DNA of 64,000 nt from Pseudomonas fluorescens (GCF_902498195.1 NZ_CABVIY010000004.1:496001-560000), one strand, 5' to 3'. Counted from the stretch's first letter, positions 24,878 to 34,127 are shown. Numbers and translations are program-made. Notes: a model not told the origin generated them from the letters alone.

Positions 24878-27217
24878 TCAAAACCGATAGTTGAGCCCCA
24901 ACGTCAACGAGCGCTGCGGCGCCGGCTGGCGACCCCAGGGGCTGGTGTCGATGCCACGGAAGTAGTACTCGCGGTTGAACAGGTTGCTGACCCCGGCCGA
25001 GGCGGTCAGGACGCTGTGGTCCTGCAACTTGAATTGCCGTTCGATCGCGGTGTTCCAGACCCAGTACGCGGGGAGTTTGCCCACGGAGGCGGTGGCATCT
25101 TCGCTACCGGTGTTGGCGGCGTCGGTGTAGGCGCTGCTGACGAACAGGCCGTCGAGGCTGTAGGTCCAGTGTTCGGCAAAGTGGTAGCGGCCGTCGACGT
25201 TGAACTGGTTGCGCGAGGCAAACGGCACTTCGTTGTCCTTGAACGCGCCGTTGCGCTGTTTCGCGTCGAGGTAGGCGTAGCTGGCGTGCAGGTCGAGGTC
25301 GGGCAGCGCCGACGGGGTCCAGAACACCTCGGTTTCGATCCCCTGGTGACGGGTGCTGCCGAGGTTGACGAAGCGGTCGATGGTGGCGTTGTAGACGATC
25401 TGATCGCTGAAATCGATGCGGTACAGGCCGACGTCCACGCGCAAGCCTTGCCATGGCGTGTAGCGCACGCCGGTTTCATAGTTCCAGGCCAGTTCGGCAC
25501 CGACGTCGCCTTCCTTGACGATCTGCGTGACCTGCGGCGGACGCAGGGATTTCTGCGCGTTGGCATAGACGAACCAGTCGTCGCTGGCCTGGTAGCCGAC
25601 GGTCAGGCCCGGCAGCCATTCCTCGGATTTGTTCTCGTGCTGGAAGCCGGTGATGCCGTCGTCGTAGTGCATGGTTGCGTTTTCGTAACGCACGCCGGGG
25701 GTGATGGTCAGGCGGTTATCGAGCAGGCCGATGGCGTTGCTGACATAGAACGCCTTGGCTTCGTCATCGAACGTCCAGTCGCGGAACGGCGTGGTCTTGC
25801 CCGTGGCCAGGCTTTGGCGGTTGACCTTGTAGTCGATGTCCTCGCGCACGTAGCGCGCGCCCAGCAGCCAGGTCTGGCTGAGTCGGTCGCCGTCGATGAT
25901 CATGCTCAGGCGCGGTTCGCTGCCCCAGACCTTGAAGTCGCGCGGGCCGTCCTGTTGGGTCACCGCCGCGCCGTCCGGGGTGAAGGGCAGGCCGACGACG
26001 AAGTTGCGGTAGCTGTTGTGGGCGAAATTAGTCCAGCTGAACGCCACGGAATCGAATGGCCCCATGGCACCAAGCTGTTGCGTGTAGGTGCCCCAGACCC
26101 GATCGGTGTCGCCCTCGAAACGGTCCAGCGGGCGGGTCGACTGGCGTGGGTCGTCCTTGTAATCCTTGACGCTGAGGGCGCCGGCCAGGTCCATGTCGGC
26201 CTCGTAATGCTGCACGCCGAAACTCAGGTCGCGGTCATCGTCGATGTTCCATTGGCCGCGCAGGCGATAGTTCTGGATGTCGCTGTCGGAGTGTTCGCGG
26301 GCGGTGTCGCCGTTGAGGGTGTTGAGGTCCAGTTGCAGGCCGAAGTGGTCGGTCAGGTAGCCGCCCGTGCCCAGGTAGGTATCCCACAGCTGGTGACCGC
26401 CGGCGTTGAAGGTGGTGCGCTCCTGCAAGGTGGTTTCCCATTGTTTGGGAATCGGCTTGCTGATGAAGTTGATCACCCCGCCGACGTTGTTCGGGCCGTA
26501 CTGCACGGCGGCGCCACCGCGCACCACATCGATCCGGTCGACCGTGGCCAGGGTCACCGGGAACAGCGACAAGCCGGTCTGGCCGTACGGCGCCAGGGCC
26601 AGGGGAATACCGTCGGACAAGGCTTGCACCCGACCGCTGCGGCTTTCATACAGGCCGCGCACGGAAATCTGCGGCAGAGCGCCGGTGCCGGTTTCGTCGA
26701 AGATTTTCACGCCGGGCACCCGTTGCAGCGCATCGTCCACGCCACGCACGCTGGCTTTTTGCAGGTCGGCGTCCTTGACCATCGAGCGACTGCCGGGATA
26801 GGCGAGGACTTCCGGGTCGGTCGCGCTGCCGAGCACGTCGCCCCGGATCACCATGGGCGCGATGTACTCGACCTCGGCGGGCTTGATGGCGGCGGGTTCC
26901 AGGGTGGGTGCCGGCACGATGATGAAGGTGTGATCGTCACGCACCCGGGTTTTCAGGCCACTGCGCTCCAGCAGTTGCGACAGGGCCTGCTGCGGCGTGT
27001 AGCGGCCCTTGAGCGCCTGGGTGGTTTTGCCCGCCGTGAGGTCGCTGGCAAAAATGATCTGCACCGACGATTGCCGTGCCAGGGCATTGAGCGCCTTGTC
27101 CAGGCTGCTGCCCGGCAGGTCGAGTTCGACCTTGTCCTGTGCCTGGGCCGGTGTCGCAAGGGCGAACAGCAGGCTGGCGGTGAGGGCGGACAATGGCAAA
27201 GGCCGGCGGTGCTTCAT
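24878..27217 (-). CDS. fecA: TonB-dependent siderophore receptor with signalling domain (FecA-like)
   Basis: 779 residues: signal peptide ending TPAQAQ; periplasmic STN signalling domain (about 35-105, LDKALNALARQSSVQIIF) that talks to FecR; plug (about 140-265); and a beta barrel ending LGLNYRF. It imports a ferric chelate, probably citrate-like, using TonB energy. It is transcribed in the same direction as fecI-fecR but separated from fecR by an 865-bp gap filled by a palindromic element. Whether citrate is the ligand is not proven. Confidence 0.9.
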   Translation of the reverse strand: MKHRRPLPLSALTASLLFALATPAQAQDKVELDLPGSSLDKALNALARQSSVQIIFASDLTAGKTTQALKGRYTPQQALSQLLERSGLKTRVRDDHTFIIVPAPTLEPAAIKPAEVEYIAPMVIRGDVLGSATDPEVLAYPGSRSMVKDADLQKASVRGVDDALQRVPGVKIFDETGTGALPQISVRGLYESRSGRVQALSDGIPLALAPYGQTGLSLFPVTLATVDRIDVVRGGAAVQYGPNNVGGVINFISKPIPKQWETTLQERTTFNAGGHQLWDTYLGTGGYLTDHFGLQLDLNTLNGDTAREHSDSDIQNYRLRGQWNIDDDRDLSFGVQHYEADMDLAGALSVKDYKDDPRQSTRPLDRFEGDTDRVWGTYTQQLGAMGPFDSVAFSWTNFAHNSYRNFVVGLPFTPDGAAVTQQDGPRDFKVWGSEPRLSMIIDGDRLSQTWLLGARYVREDIDYKVNRQSLATGKTTPFRDWTFDDEAKAFYVSNAIGLLDNRLTITPGVRYENATMHYDDGITGFQHENKSEEWLPGLTVGYQASDDWFVYANAQKSLRPPQVTQIVKEGDVGAELAWNYETGVRYTPWQGLRVDVGLYRIDFSDQIVYNATIDRFVNLGSTRHQGIETEVFWTPSALPDLDLHASYAYLDAKQRNGAFKDNEVPFASRNQFNVDGRYHFAEHWTYSLDGLFVSSAYTDAANTGSEDATASVGKLPAYWVWNTAIERQFKLQDHSVLTASAGVSNLFNREYYFRGIDTSPWGRQPAPQRSLTLGLNYRF

Positions 27218-27351
27218 GGACGGTGTTCCTCGGGAAGTGGGGGCTGTAATGACTAGCCGCCACGGGGGCGAGGAAACCCTACCTTTGGTTTTGAAATTTT
27301 TTTAAGGGTGGGGGCTTTGGGGGCGCGGATGGGTTGGATTGGGTTGGGTGA

Positions 27352-28031
27352 ATATCCGTTGCTGCGGTAACGGCGGCTGGCGGTTTCGCCCTTACGGCGA
27401 GTTACTTGGAAAAGCGCCAAGTAACCAAGCGCTTTTGCCCCTTTCGTTCGGTGCCTCGCTCCGGTCCTGCTCCGTGGGTCGCCGCGATGGGCCATCCCTG
27501 ACCCAGCGCGGCTAAACCGGCATCCATGCCGGTTTACCCACTGCGCAGAACCTGCGCTCGGCCTCACGAGGGGGCGTGCACCTCAACAGCCAAAGCAACG
27601 CGAGGCGGCCTGATAGCCGACCTGCTTTCCCGGACGTATGCGTTCCCCCCTGTAGGAGCGAGCCTGCTCGCGAAAAATGTCCAGACACCGCAATCATTCA
27701 GACAGCCCGCGTTATCGTTGACGTCCATCGCGAGCAGGCTCGCTCCTACAGGGGATTGCGTACACCAGCCAACGTCAGGTCGGCTTTAAGGCCGCCTCGC
27801 TTTGGCTTTTGATTTTGATCTGGGCGCCCCGTTAAACCATGCTGGGCCAGGGATGGCCCATCGCGGCGACCCACGGAGCAATGCCTTCGTTCGGGCATGC
27901 CGAGCCTAAGCGAGGCACCGAGTGGTGGGGCAAGAGCGCTTGGTTACTTGGCGCCGGGCGGCGTTCCGCGCTTCCAAGTGACCCGCTGTAAGAGCGGAAC
28001 CATTAGCAGCCATTACCCAAATAATGGATCT
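27352..28031. mobile_element. Nested palindromic repeat element, copy 1
   Basis: About 680 bp with three tiers of inverted repeats. The outer arms run from ATATCCGTTGCTGCGGTAAC to a degenerate GGATCT end and include the pair AAGTAACCAAGCGCTTTTGC/GCGCTTGGTTACTTGG. Inner arms are AGCCAAAGC...GAGGCGGCC against GGCCGCCTCGCTTTGGCT. A REPIN occupies the centre. No transposase ORF is present. Copy 2 is at 34478 and a decayed copy at 56328. The left flank GGGTTGGGTG also recurs beside copy 3. Confidence 0.75.
27651..27750. repeat. REPIN at the centre of palindromic element copy 1
   Basis: Inverted pair of the variant REP TGTAGGAGCGAGCCTGCTCG, about 100 bp, at the middle of the larger palindrome. Confidence 0.88.
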
Positions 28032-28082
28032 ACACCCGAACCCATCTCCGTTAAGCAAACAACCCCAAATCCCAAGCAAAAA

Positions 28083-28919
28083 TCACTTCTTCACCGCCTT
28101 GCGCCGCACATGCAGGGTGCCATCGAACTCGGTGCTCAGGCTCAGCGGCAGGATGTTCGGCAACAGGTTGAGCAGGTCTTCGACGTTACGGGTATCGAAT
28201 ACGCCGCTGATCGGCAGGCTGGCCAGGCTCGGGTCATCGAGGACGATCGTCGGCTTGCGGTAGCGCTGGATCTGCGCCAGGGCTTCGGCCAGTGGCGTGC
28301 GCTCGAAGATCAGTCGGCTGTCCTTCCAGGCAATCGCCGTGTCGGTGTCGACCGTCACCGGTGGTTGCAGCAGCTTTTGTCGCACCTCGACCTGCTGGCC
28401 CGGCACAAGCTGCACGGTGTGGCGGGCTTCGGTGGTGTCGTTCACGCTGACGGCGCCGCGCACCAGGGTGACCCGCACCGCGTCATCGAGATGGCTGACG
28501 CTGAACAGCGTGCCCAGCACCTCGACCTGCGCGACCCCGGCGTCGACCTGGAAGGGGCGCACAAGGGTCCCGGACACATCGAACAGCGCCTGCCCGCTTT
28601 GCAGTTCCACCCGTCGTGAGCGCAGATGCCAGGCCACCGTGACGCGGCTGTCGCTGTCGAGGGTCATGCGGCTGCCATCGATCAGTTTCACCACCCGGCG
28701 CTCGCCGATCACGGTGTGGTACTGCTCGCTGTCATAGGCGGGGTCGAACCACGCCAGCCCCGCGCCCAGCAGCACCAGCAACGCCGCTGCGCCAAGTGCC
28801 TTGCGTGGTTTGCGCGGGGTGGGGGTGGGCATCGGGAAGCGATTGCGCAACGCTTCGCGGTGGCGCGCCAGGGCTTCTTCCTCCCGGGACAGTGGCGTTG
28901 GGGCTGGCGATGGGTTCAT
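28083..28919 (-). CDS. fecR: FecR-type anti-sigma/signal-transducing protein
   Basis: 278 residues: a short cytoplasmic N terminus (about 40 residues), one membrane helix (about 42-60), a periplasmic FecR domain (about 70-170), and a C-terminal STN-like region (about 205-270). It relays ligand binding from the FecA receptor to the sigma factor. The N terminus is shorter than typical FecR and lacks an obvious DUF4880 segment. It overlaps the sigma factor gene by 4 bp. Confidence 0.9.
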   Translation of the reverse strand: MNPSPAPTPLSREEEALARHREALRNRFPMPTPTPRKPRKALGAAALLVLLGAGLAWFDPAYDSEQYHTVIGERRVVKLIDGSRMTLDSDSRVTVAWHLRSRRVELQSGQALFDVSGTLVRPFQVDAGVAQVEVLGTLFSVSHLDDAVRVTLVRGAVSVNDTTEARHTVQLVPGQQVEVRQKLLQPPVTVDTDTAIAWKDSRLIFERTPLAEALAQIQRYRKPTIVLDDPSLASLPISGVFDTRNVEDLLNLLPNILPLSLSTEFDGTLHVRRKAVKK

Positions 28920-29455
28920 CGGGCACGCTCCGTATCATCAGGGGCTGCGCGATCAAGGTGCGCGCGGCAGGCGGCCAGGCCCAGGCGCAGGTGTTTTTCC
29001 ACGGTCTTCAGGGAAATGCCCATGCGCGCGGCCACTTCGGCCTGGGGCAAAGCATGGATCTTGTGCATGACGAACACCATCTGACAACGCGGCGGCAGCT
29101 CGGCGATGGCCTGCGCCAGGCGTTCCAATTCCCGGGCCGCCTCATACTGCTGCGCGGGCAAGGGGGCCTGGCAAGCCGCGTCGGGCAATTGGGGCATGGC
29201 CACCACCCAGGCCTGGCGCCGACGTTCGCTGCGATAACGACTCACCGCCTGATCGTGAGAAATCTTGCGCAGCAAGGCCAGGGGCGTGTGGACGTCGTCC
29301 TTTTCACGCTTTTCCAGCAACTGCACGCAGACGTCATGCACCACCTCCCGGGCAAATCCGCGATCACCGAAGCGCCGGCGCACATGGTCGACCAGTTCGT
29401 CGTAGTGACGTACCAGGGTGCTGATCAGCGAGGGTTTGACGGGATCGAAGGGCAT
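28916..29455 (-). CDS. fecI: FecI-type ECF sigma factor
   Basis: 179 residues with sigma-70 region 2 (about 10-75, HVRRRFGDRGFAREVVHDV) and region 4 (about 115-165, PQAEVAARMGISLKTVEKHL). It should direct RNA polymerase to the fecA promoter when FecR signals. A Fur-like box sits 38 bp upstream, so iron starvation should raise its expression. Confidence 0.92.
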   Translation of the reverse strand: MPFDPVKPSLISTLVRHYDELVDHVRRRFGDRGFAREVVHDVCVQLLEKREKDDVHTPLALLRKISHDQAVSRYRSERRRQAWVVAMPQLPDAACQAPLPAQQYEAARELERLAQAIAELPPRCQMVFVMHKIHALPQAEVAARMGISLKTVEKHLRLGLAACRAHLDRAAPDDTERAR

Positions 29456-29492
29456 GACAGACCTGAGGCGAGGCAGAACGATGGCGAATATA

Positions 29493-29511
29493 AATGAGAA
29501 AGCTTTTCATT
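29493..29511 (-). promoter_or_regulatory. Fur-box-like operator before fecI
   Basis: AATGAGAAAGCTTTTCATT is a near-perfect 19-bp inverted repeat (AATGA...TCATT) resembling the Fur consensus GATAATGATAATCATTATC. Its place directly before the iron-starvation sigma factor gene supports Fur control. Confidence 0.7.
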
Positions 29512-29552
29512 CATAGCCTCGTCGATACAGTCTGTCCCGAGCCCAGGCGAGG

Positions 29553-29577
29553 AGGCGGCGGGCATCACCCGCCGCCT
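29553..29577 (-). terminator. GC-rich hairpin, possible terminator
   Basis: AGGCGGCGGG pairs with CCCGCCGCCT around a 5-nt loop, just downstream of the minus-strand genes ending at 29587. No T-run follows, so it may only mark a transcript end. Confidence 0.45.
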
Positions 29578-29586
29578 TGATGACGC

Positions 29587-29682
29587 TTATTGGCCGACGA
29601 TGCCCGCCAGCAGCGGCGCCATCTGCTCATCGGTCACCGAACGTTGGGGGGCAGAAGAGAATTCGATGAGGGGGTTGATCAC
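29587..29682 (-). CDS. Possible 31-residue peptide, translationally coupled
   Basis: A GTG start overlaps the stop of the preceding gene as GTGA, giving a 31-residue peptide (IEFSSAPQRSVTDEQMAPLL in the middle) that ends just before a GC-rich hairpin. GGGA lies about five bases upstream of the GTG. It could be a genuine small partner, or the tail of the preceding protein separated by a frameshift. I do not recognise it. Confidence 0.35.
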   Translation of the reverse strand: MINPLIEFSSAPQRSVTDEQMAPLLAGIVGQ

Positions 29683-30080
29683 GCGTCCCGCAGCAGGTCG
29701 TTGGCGTTGAGCAGGTCGTAGGCGATTTCCGGGCGCTTTTCCATGGCGCGGCGGATCGCGGCCGGGATCGAGGCGCGGGTCTTGCGGCACAGCCCCGGCA
29801 GTTCGTCGACGTAGATACCGATGCCGCGCATGGTGCGCACTTCGTTGAAGCTTGGGACGATGTCGATGCGGATGCCTAATTGCTCGAACATCCGCCGTTG
29901 CAGGTGTTCCAGGTCCTGCAGGCTTTGCAGGTTTTCCAGGCGCTCGATCAGGCGCTTTTCTTCGTTGCGGGTCAAAAACAGGATGCGCACGTCCGCGCCG
30001 GGTGTTTCCAGCAACGGGTCACGCCCGCAATCGCAGGCACCGGGCGGGCAGGGTTGGCGGATCGGAGCAGAGGTGGTCAT
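29679..30080 (-). CDS. Hypothetical protein with N-terminal cysteine cluster
   Basis: 133 residues, family not recognised. The N terminus has CPPGACDCG, a possible metal site; the rest is mostly helical and charged, with NEEKRLIERLENLQSLQDLE suggesting a coiled coil (about residues 40-70). No signal peptide. The ATG at 30080 was chosen over an upstream TTG. The coupled small ORF downstream and the decarboxylase upstream on the same strand (with a REPIN between) do not reveal a role. Confidence 0.6.
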   Translation of the reverse strand: MTTSAPIRQPCPPGACDCGRDPLLETPGADVRILFLTRNEEKRLIERLENLQSLQDLEHLQRRMFEQLGIRIDIVPSFNEVRTMRGIGIYVDELPGLCRKTRASIPAAIRRAMEKRPEIAYDLLNANDLLRDA

Positions 30081-30139
30081 GGGGTTCAATCATAGAGCGC
30101 TGTGATCGAGTTTGCCCATAGGGATTGATGGAGATTCAA

Positions 30140-30229
30140 TGTGGGAGCGGGCTTGCTCGCGAATGCGGTGGGTCAGTTGACATTATTCATGTCTGATACA
30201 CCGCATTCGCGAGCAAGCCCGCTCCCACA
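30140..30229. repeat. REPIN
   Basis: Inverted REP pair between the hypothetical gene and the decarboxylase gene. Confidence 0.9.
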
Positions 30230-30250
30230 TTTCGGACTTGTGTGAATCCG

Positions 30251-32536
30251 CTATTTCAATACCAGCATCCGGTAAACCCCGGCCTCGGCTTCGATCCCAT
30301 GGGTGTCGTGGGTGAATCCGGGGAAGGATTTGTCGAAGGCTTCCAGCGCCTTGAGATAGGCCAGCAACGGCCCGTCCGCGGGACCTGCGTTCTCGCCCGG
30401 CATCAACAAGGGAATGCCCGGTGGATACGGCACGATGCCGGTGGCGGCGATACGACCGGCAGCCTCTTCCAGCGTCACCAGCTCGATGTCGTTGCGCACC
30501 AGTTTCTCGTAGGCCTCCACCGGGCTGAATTCGGCTTTGGGCAGTGTGCCGAATGCCTGCGACATGTTGGCGGTGGTCTTGTGTTGCTTCATGGCGGCGA
30601 AGATTTCGTCGGCCAGGTCCTTGATGCCCATGCCGGCGTAGCGGGCCTGGTTGCCGGCCAGCAGGTCCGGCAGGCACAGCTCCAGTTCGACGTTGTCGTC
30701 ATAGTCGCGCTTGAAGTCGAGCAGGGCGTTGACCAGCGTGCCCCATTTGCCTTTGGTAATGCCGATGGAGAACAGGAACAGGATGGTGAAGTCGGTGGTT
30801 TTCTCGACGACGATGCCCTGACGCCCCAGGTACGCCGTGAGTACGCAGGCCGGGATACCCGAGGCGAGCAGGCAGCCGTCGTCGCCCATGCCCGGGCTGA
30901 GCACCGAGACTTTGATCGGGTCCAGCATGCAGTAGCCGTCCTCGATGTCGCCAAAACCGTGCCACACCTCGTTCGGGTGCAGCACCCAGCAATTGGGTTC
31001 GGTTTTGAGCAGCGCCGGGTCCACTTCGTGGAACGGCACCGCGGCATTGCCCACCTGTACCGACGGCGGCTGCCAGCAGGTGAAGAACCAGTCGTTCTTG
31101 CTGGCCATCTCGTTGTGCATGCGCGAGATGACCTGCCGGAAGGCAACGGCTTCTTCAATGGATTCGCTGGTGAGGATCTGCCCGCTGGGCGCTTCCATCA
31201 TCGCCGCACTGACGTCGCAGGAGGCCATGATCGCGTAGTTCGGCGAGGTCGAGGCGTGCATCATGAACGACTCGTTGAAGCGCGCATGATTGATCGAGTT
31301 GCGACCGTTGCGCACATGAATCATCGAGGCCTGGGACAGCGCCGCCAGCAACTTGTGGGTCGATTGGGTGGCGAACACGGTGGGTCTGGAGTCGTCGTGA
31401 TCGTCGGGGCTGCCGTGCATGGCGAAACGCTCGCGATACAGCGGGTTGAAGCGTGCGTAACCGTACCAGGCTTCGTCGAAATGCAGACGGTCGACGCTCT
31501 GCCCCAGCAGTTCTTCGACCCGGGTGACGTTGTAGGTCAGGCCGTCGTAGGTGGAGTTGGTGACGATCGCGTGCACGGGCGTGGGATCGATGCCGGACTT
31601 GACCAGCGGGTTGTTGGCGATGGCCGCCTTCACGCCTTCGGCGCTGAGGGTTTGCGGCAGGATCGGGCCGATGATGCCGTAGCGGTTTCGCGTCGGCACC
31701 AGGTAGGTCGGGATGGCCCCGGACAGGGTCATCGCGTGCTCGGCGGATTTGTGGCAGTTACGGTCGCACAGGGCGATCTGGTCGCGCGTGACGCTGGCCA
31801 TCAGGATGACGCGGTTGGACGTCGACGAACCGTTGGTCACGTAGTAGGTACGGTGGGCGCCGAACACCTTGGCGGCGTAGCGTTCGCCCTGGCCGATGGG
31901 GCCGCTGTGATCGAGCAGCGAACCGAGTTCGCCGACCGAGATCGACAGGTCGGAGCGCAGCAGGTTTTCGCCGAAGAACTCGTAGAACGCGCGCCCGGCG
32001 GTGCTCTTCAGGAAGGCCGTGCCGCCGGCATGGCCAGGGGTGTGCCAGGAATATTCATAGTTGCGGGAGAACTTCACCAGCGCGCCGAACATCGGCGGCA
32101 GCGCGGCCTGGCGATAGCGCTCGATAGCCGCCAGGATGCGTCCGCTGAGGAAGCGGCTGGTGTCTTCGGGCAGCCAGATGAAGTCGTCGGCGTGCTGCAT
32201 GACGATCAGCGGGATGCTCGAGGCAGTGCTGCGGTCGCTGATCAGGAACACCGGTACGCGGGTGTTGCGTTCGCGCAGGCTGACCAGCAACTTGATGCAT
32301 TCCTCGTGGCCTTCGCTTTCGTCCATTTCCCAACTGACCAGCACACATTGAATGGCCGGATCCGAGCGCAGGATCGACGTGGCGTCGGTCAGGGACTCGG
32401 AGGCCAGTACGTGGATCGCGCGTTCTTCCACATCGTTGATCAACTGGGTCAGGGCGCGACCGAAGACCGTGCGTTTGTCCGGGGACTTGCTGACCAGCAG
32501 CGCCAGCATCCCGAGTGAGTGTCTATATTCCGTCAT
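30251..32536 (-). CDS. Biodegradative Orn/Lys/Arg decarboxylase
   Basis: 761 residues, the normal size for acid-inducible PLP decarboxylases. It has an N-terminal wing domain (about 1-145), a PLP-binding core with the Schiff-base lysine in ATQSTHKLLAAL, and the C-terminal domain ending in FPGFTHDTHGIEAE. The core and tail resemble arginine decarboxylase AdiA more than the P. aeruginosa LdcA sequence as I recall them. Its upstream partner is a PotE-type antiporter, which points to ornithine/putrescine. The substrate is therefore uncertain. It consumes a proton per reaction, helping acid resistance and polyamine supply. The ribosome site GGAGGTTCAATC is strong. Confidence 0.88.
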   Translation of the reverse strand: MTEYRHSLGMLALLVSKSPDKRTVFGRALTQLINDVEERAIHVLASESLTDATSILRSDPAIQCVLVSWEMDESEGHEECIKLLVSLRERNTRVPVFLISDRSTASSIPLIVMQHADDFIWLPEDTSRFLSGRILAAIERYRQAALPPMFGALVKFSRNYEYSWHTPGHAGGTAFLKSTAGRAFYEFFGENLLRSDLSISVGELGSLLDHSGPIGQGERYAAKVFGAHRTYYVTNGSSTSNRVILMASVTRDQIALCDRNCHKSAEHAMTLSGAIPTYLVPTRNRYGIIGPILPQTLSAEGVKAAIANNPLVKSGIDPTPVHAIVTNSTYDGLTYNVTRVEELLGQSVDRLHFDEAWYGYARFNPLYRERFAMHGSPDDHDDSRPTVFATQSTHKLLAALSQASMIHVRNGRNSINHARFNESFMMHASTSPNYAIMASCDVSAAMMEAPSGQILTSESIEEAVAFRQVISRMHNEMASKNDWFFTCWQPPSVQVGNAAVPFHEVDPALLKTEPNCWVLHPNEVWHGFGDIEDGYCMLDPIKVSVLSPGMGDDGCLLASGIPACVLTAYLGRQGIVVEKTTDFTILFLFSIGITKGKWGTLVNALLDFKRDYDDNVELELCLPDLLAGNQARYAGMGIKDLADEIFAAMKQHKTTANMSQAFGTLPKAEFSPVEAYEKLVRNDIELVTLEEAAGRIAATGIVPYPPGIPLLMPGENAGPADGPLLAYLKALEAFDKSFPGFTHDTHGIEAEAGVYRMLVLK

Positions 32537-32559
32537 GATTGAACCTCCAGATTGGCGGA

Positions 32560-33942
32560 TTACACGTGATTGACCGGTACCGGTTCTTCAGTGAGGTGCT
32601 GCGCACTGACGGTCTGTGTCGGTACGCTTTTGTTGAGTGCTTCCAGACGAATCAGGCGGTTGTTGACGAAGCCGAACAGTGTGTAGCCGAAGATGGTCGC
32701 CACGCCGCCGAGCATCAGCGCCTGCTCACCCGAGCTGTACAGCGCCAGGTAGCTGTAGGCCGCCGCAATCAGGGCGATGACGTTGGTGGCCAGTGCCTTG
32801 CCTTCCGGCACGTTGGAGACCTTTTGTATGGTCATCACGGCGGCCATCGACAGGATGTAGGGCACCAGGTTGGTGACCACGGCCAGGTTGACCAGGGTGT
32901 CGAACTGCTTGCTCAGGTCCGGGCTGATGGTCAGCAGTGCCAGGGCCGTCTGTGCCGCCAGCAGGACCAGCATGCCGACGATGGGCGTGCCGGCCTTGTT
33001 GGCCTTGGCGAAGATCGGCAGGAAGTAACCGGTGTCCGCCGAGCTTTTGTACACCTGGGCAATGGTGAACTGCCAACCCAGCAACGAACCGATGCAGGCA
33101 AGCACCATGGCCGCCATCACGAGGTTACCGATCATGGGGGTGAACATTTTGGCAAACACCAGGCCGAACGGCGCGGTGGAGGCCGCCAGTTCAGGGTTGT
33201 CGACGATGCCGGCGATGACGTTGGTCGAAACGATGTAGATCACCGCCGCGCCCAGGGTGCCGCCCAGCACCGCAATCGGAACGTTCTTCTCGGGGTTCTC
33301 CACCGCGTCGGTGTTGGCGCACGCCGATTCCAGGCCGAGGAACGCCCACAGGGTGATGGCCACCGAGGCGCCCGCGGCTTCGAACCAGCCCATGTTGTGC
33401 GGGTTCCAGCCGGCGGCGTAGACGCTGCTGTCGAACCAGAACCAGCCGATGGTGGACACCAGCACCACCGGCGCGATCACCCCCCAGACCGTGATGGATC
33501 CGATGCGCCCGGTAATGCGCGCGCCGCCGAAGTTGGCGAAGGTGGTGATCCACAACAGCGCGATGGTCGCCAGACCCACTTGCAGTGAGTCGAGTTTTAT
33601 GTGGAACAGCTCCTGGATATAGCCCACCGCCGTGATACTGATCGCCACGTTGGCAATCAACAGCGAGAGGCCATAGGTGTAGTTGGTAATGTAGTTACCG
33701 CCCTTGCCGAAGGTGTATTCGGCATAACCACCCATGCCGCCGGTCTTTCGACTGAGCATCCCACAACGCGCAAAGGCGTAGGCCAGTGCGAGTGAGCCGG
33801 TGGCTGTCACCAGCCAGGACAGAATGGAAATGGCGCCCACTTCCGCCAGTTTCGACGGGAGCAACACGATGCCCGACCCCAACATGTTGACGGCGGTCAA
33901 CATGGTCAGTTGCCCCACACTCATTTTCTTTGCGACTGACAT
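32560..33942 (-). CDS. potE: PotE-type amino acid/polyamine antiporter
   Basis: 460 residues, about 12 membrane helices, APC superfamily. The N terminus (VGQLTMLTAVNMLGSGIVLL, then SRKTGGMGGYAEYTFGKGGN) closely resembles E. coli PotE, which exchanges ornithine for putrescine. It is the first gene of a two-gene operon with the decarboxylase, 23 bp apart, matching the known antiporter-decarboxylase pairing. It may instead exchange arginine/agmatine if the decarboxylase is AdiA-like. Confidence 0.9.
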   Translation of the reverse strand: MSVAKKMSVGQLTMLTAVNMLGSGIVLLPSKLAEVGAISILSWLVTATGSLALAYAFARCGMLSRKTGGMGGYAEYTFGKGGNYITNYTYGLSLLIANVAISITAVGYIQELFHIKLDSLQVGLATIALLWITTFANFGGARITGRIGSITVWGVIAPVVLVSTIGWFWFDSSVYAAGWNPHNMGWFEAAGASVAITLWAFLGLESACANTDAVENPEKNVPIAVLGGTLGAAVIYIVSTNVIAGIVDNPELAASTAPFGLVFAKMFTPMIGNLVMAAMVLACIGSLLGWQFTIAQVYKSSADTGYFLPIFAKANKAGTPIVGMLVLLAAQTALALLTISPDLSKQFDTLVNLAVVTNLVPYILSMAAVMTIQKVSNVPEGKALATNVIALIAAAYSYLALYSSGEQALMLGGVATIFGYTLFGFVNNRLIRLEALNKSVPTQTVSAQHLTEEPVPVNHV

Positions 33943-34022
33943 TCCGTTGCCCCATTAGTTGGCAGAAGAGACTCATAGCTATAGCAAAGGTTTGAAATGT
34001 CGCAAGAAAATGACTCGCGTTT

Positions 34023-34038
34023 ACTGACGTGGGTCAGT
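34023..34038. promoter_or_regulatory. Perfect 16-bp palindrome ACTGAC-N4-GTCAGT
   Basis: It lies about 80 bp upstream of the antiporter-decarboxylase operon and about 90 bp upstream of a divergent small secreted protein gene. It is a candidate operator for either; the binding protein is unknown. Confidence 0.4.
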
Positions 34039-34127
34039 GTATTGAGAAGAAGGCATTATGCTGGCCCCCCTGTGCCTCGCTTGTCGCCAGAATCGCCGCA
34101 ATTTCAGGCGCTTAGGGTGGGAAGTGA

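Noticed and set aside
27352..28031. Insertion sequence with a transposase.
   Set aside because: All frames in the element are short and read through repeats; no DDE, HUH or serine recombinase motif was seen.
30251..32536. Naming the decarboxylase ldcA or adiA.
   Set aside because: The sequence looks closer to AdiA, but the antiporter is PotE-like; substrate specificity cannot be fixed from the sequence alone.
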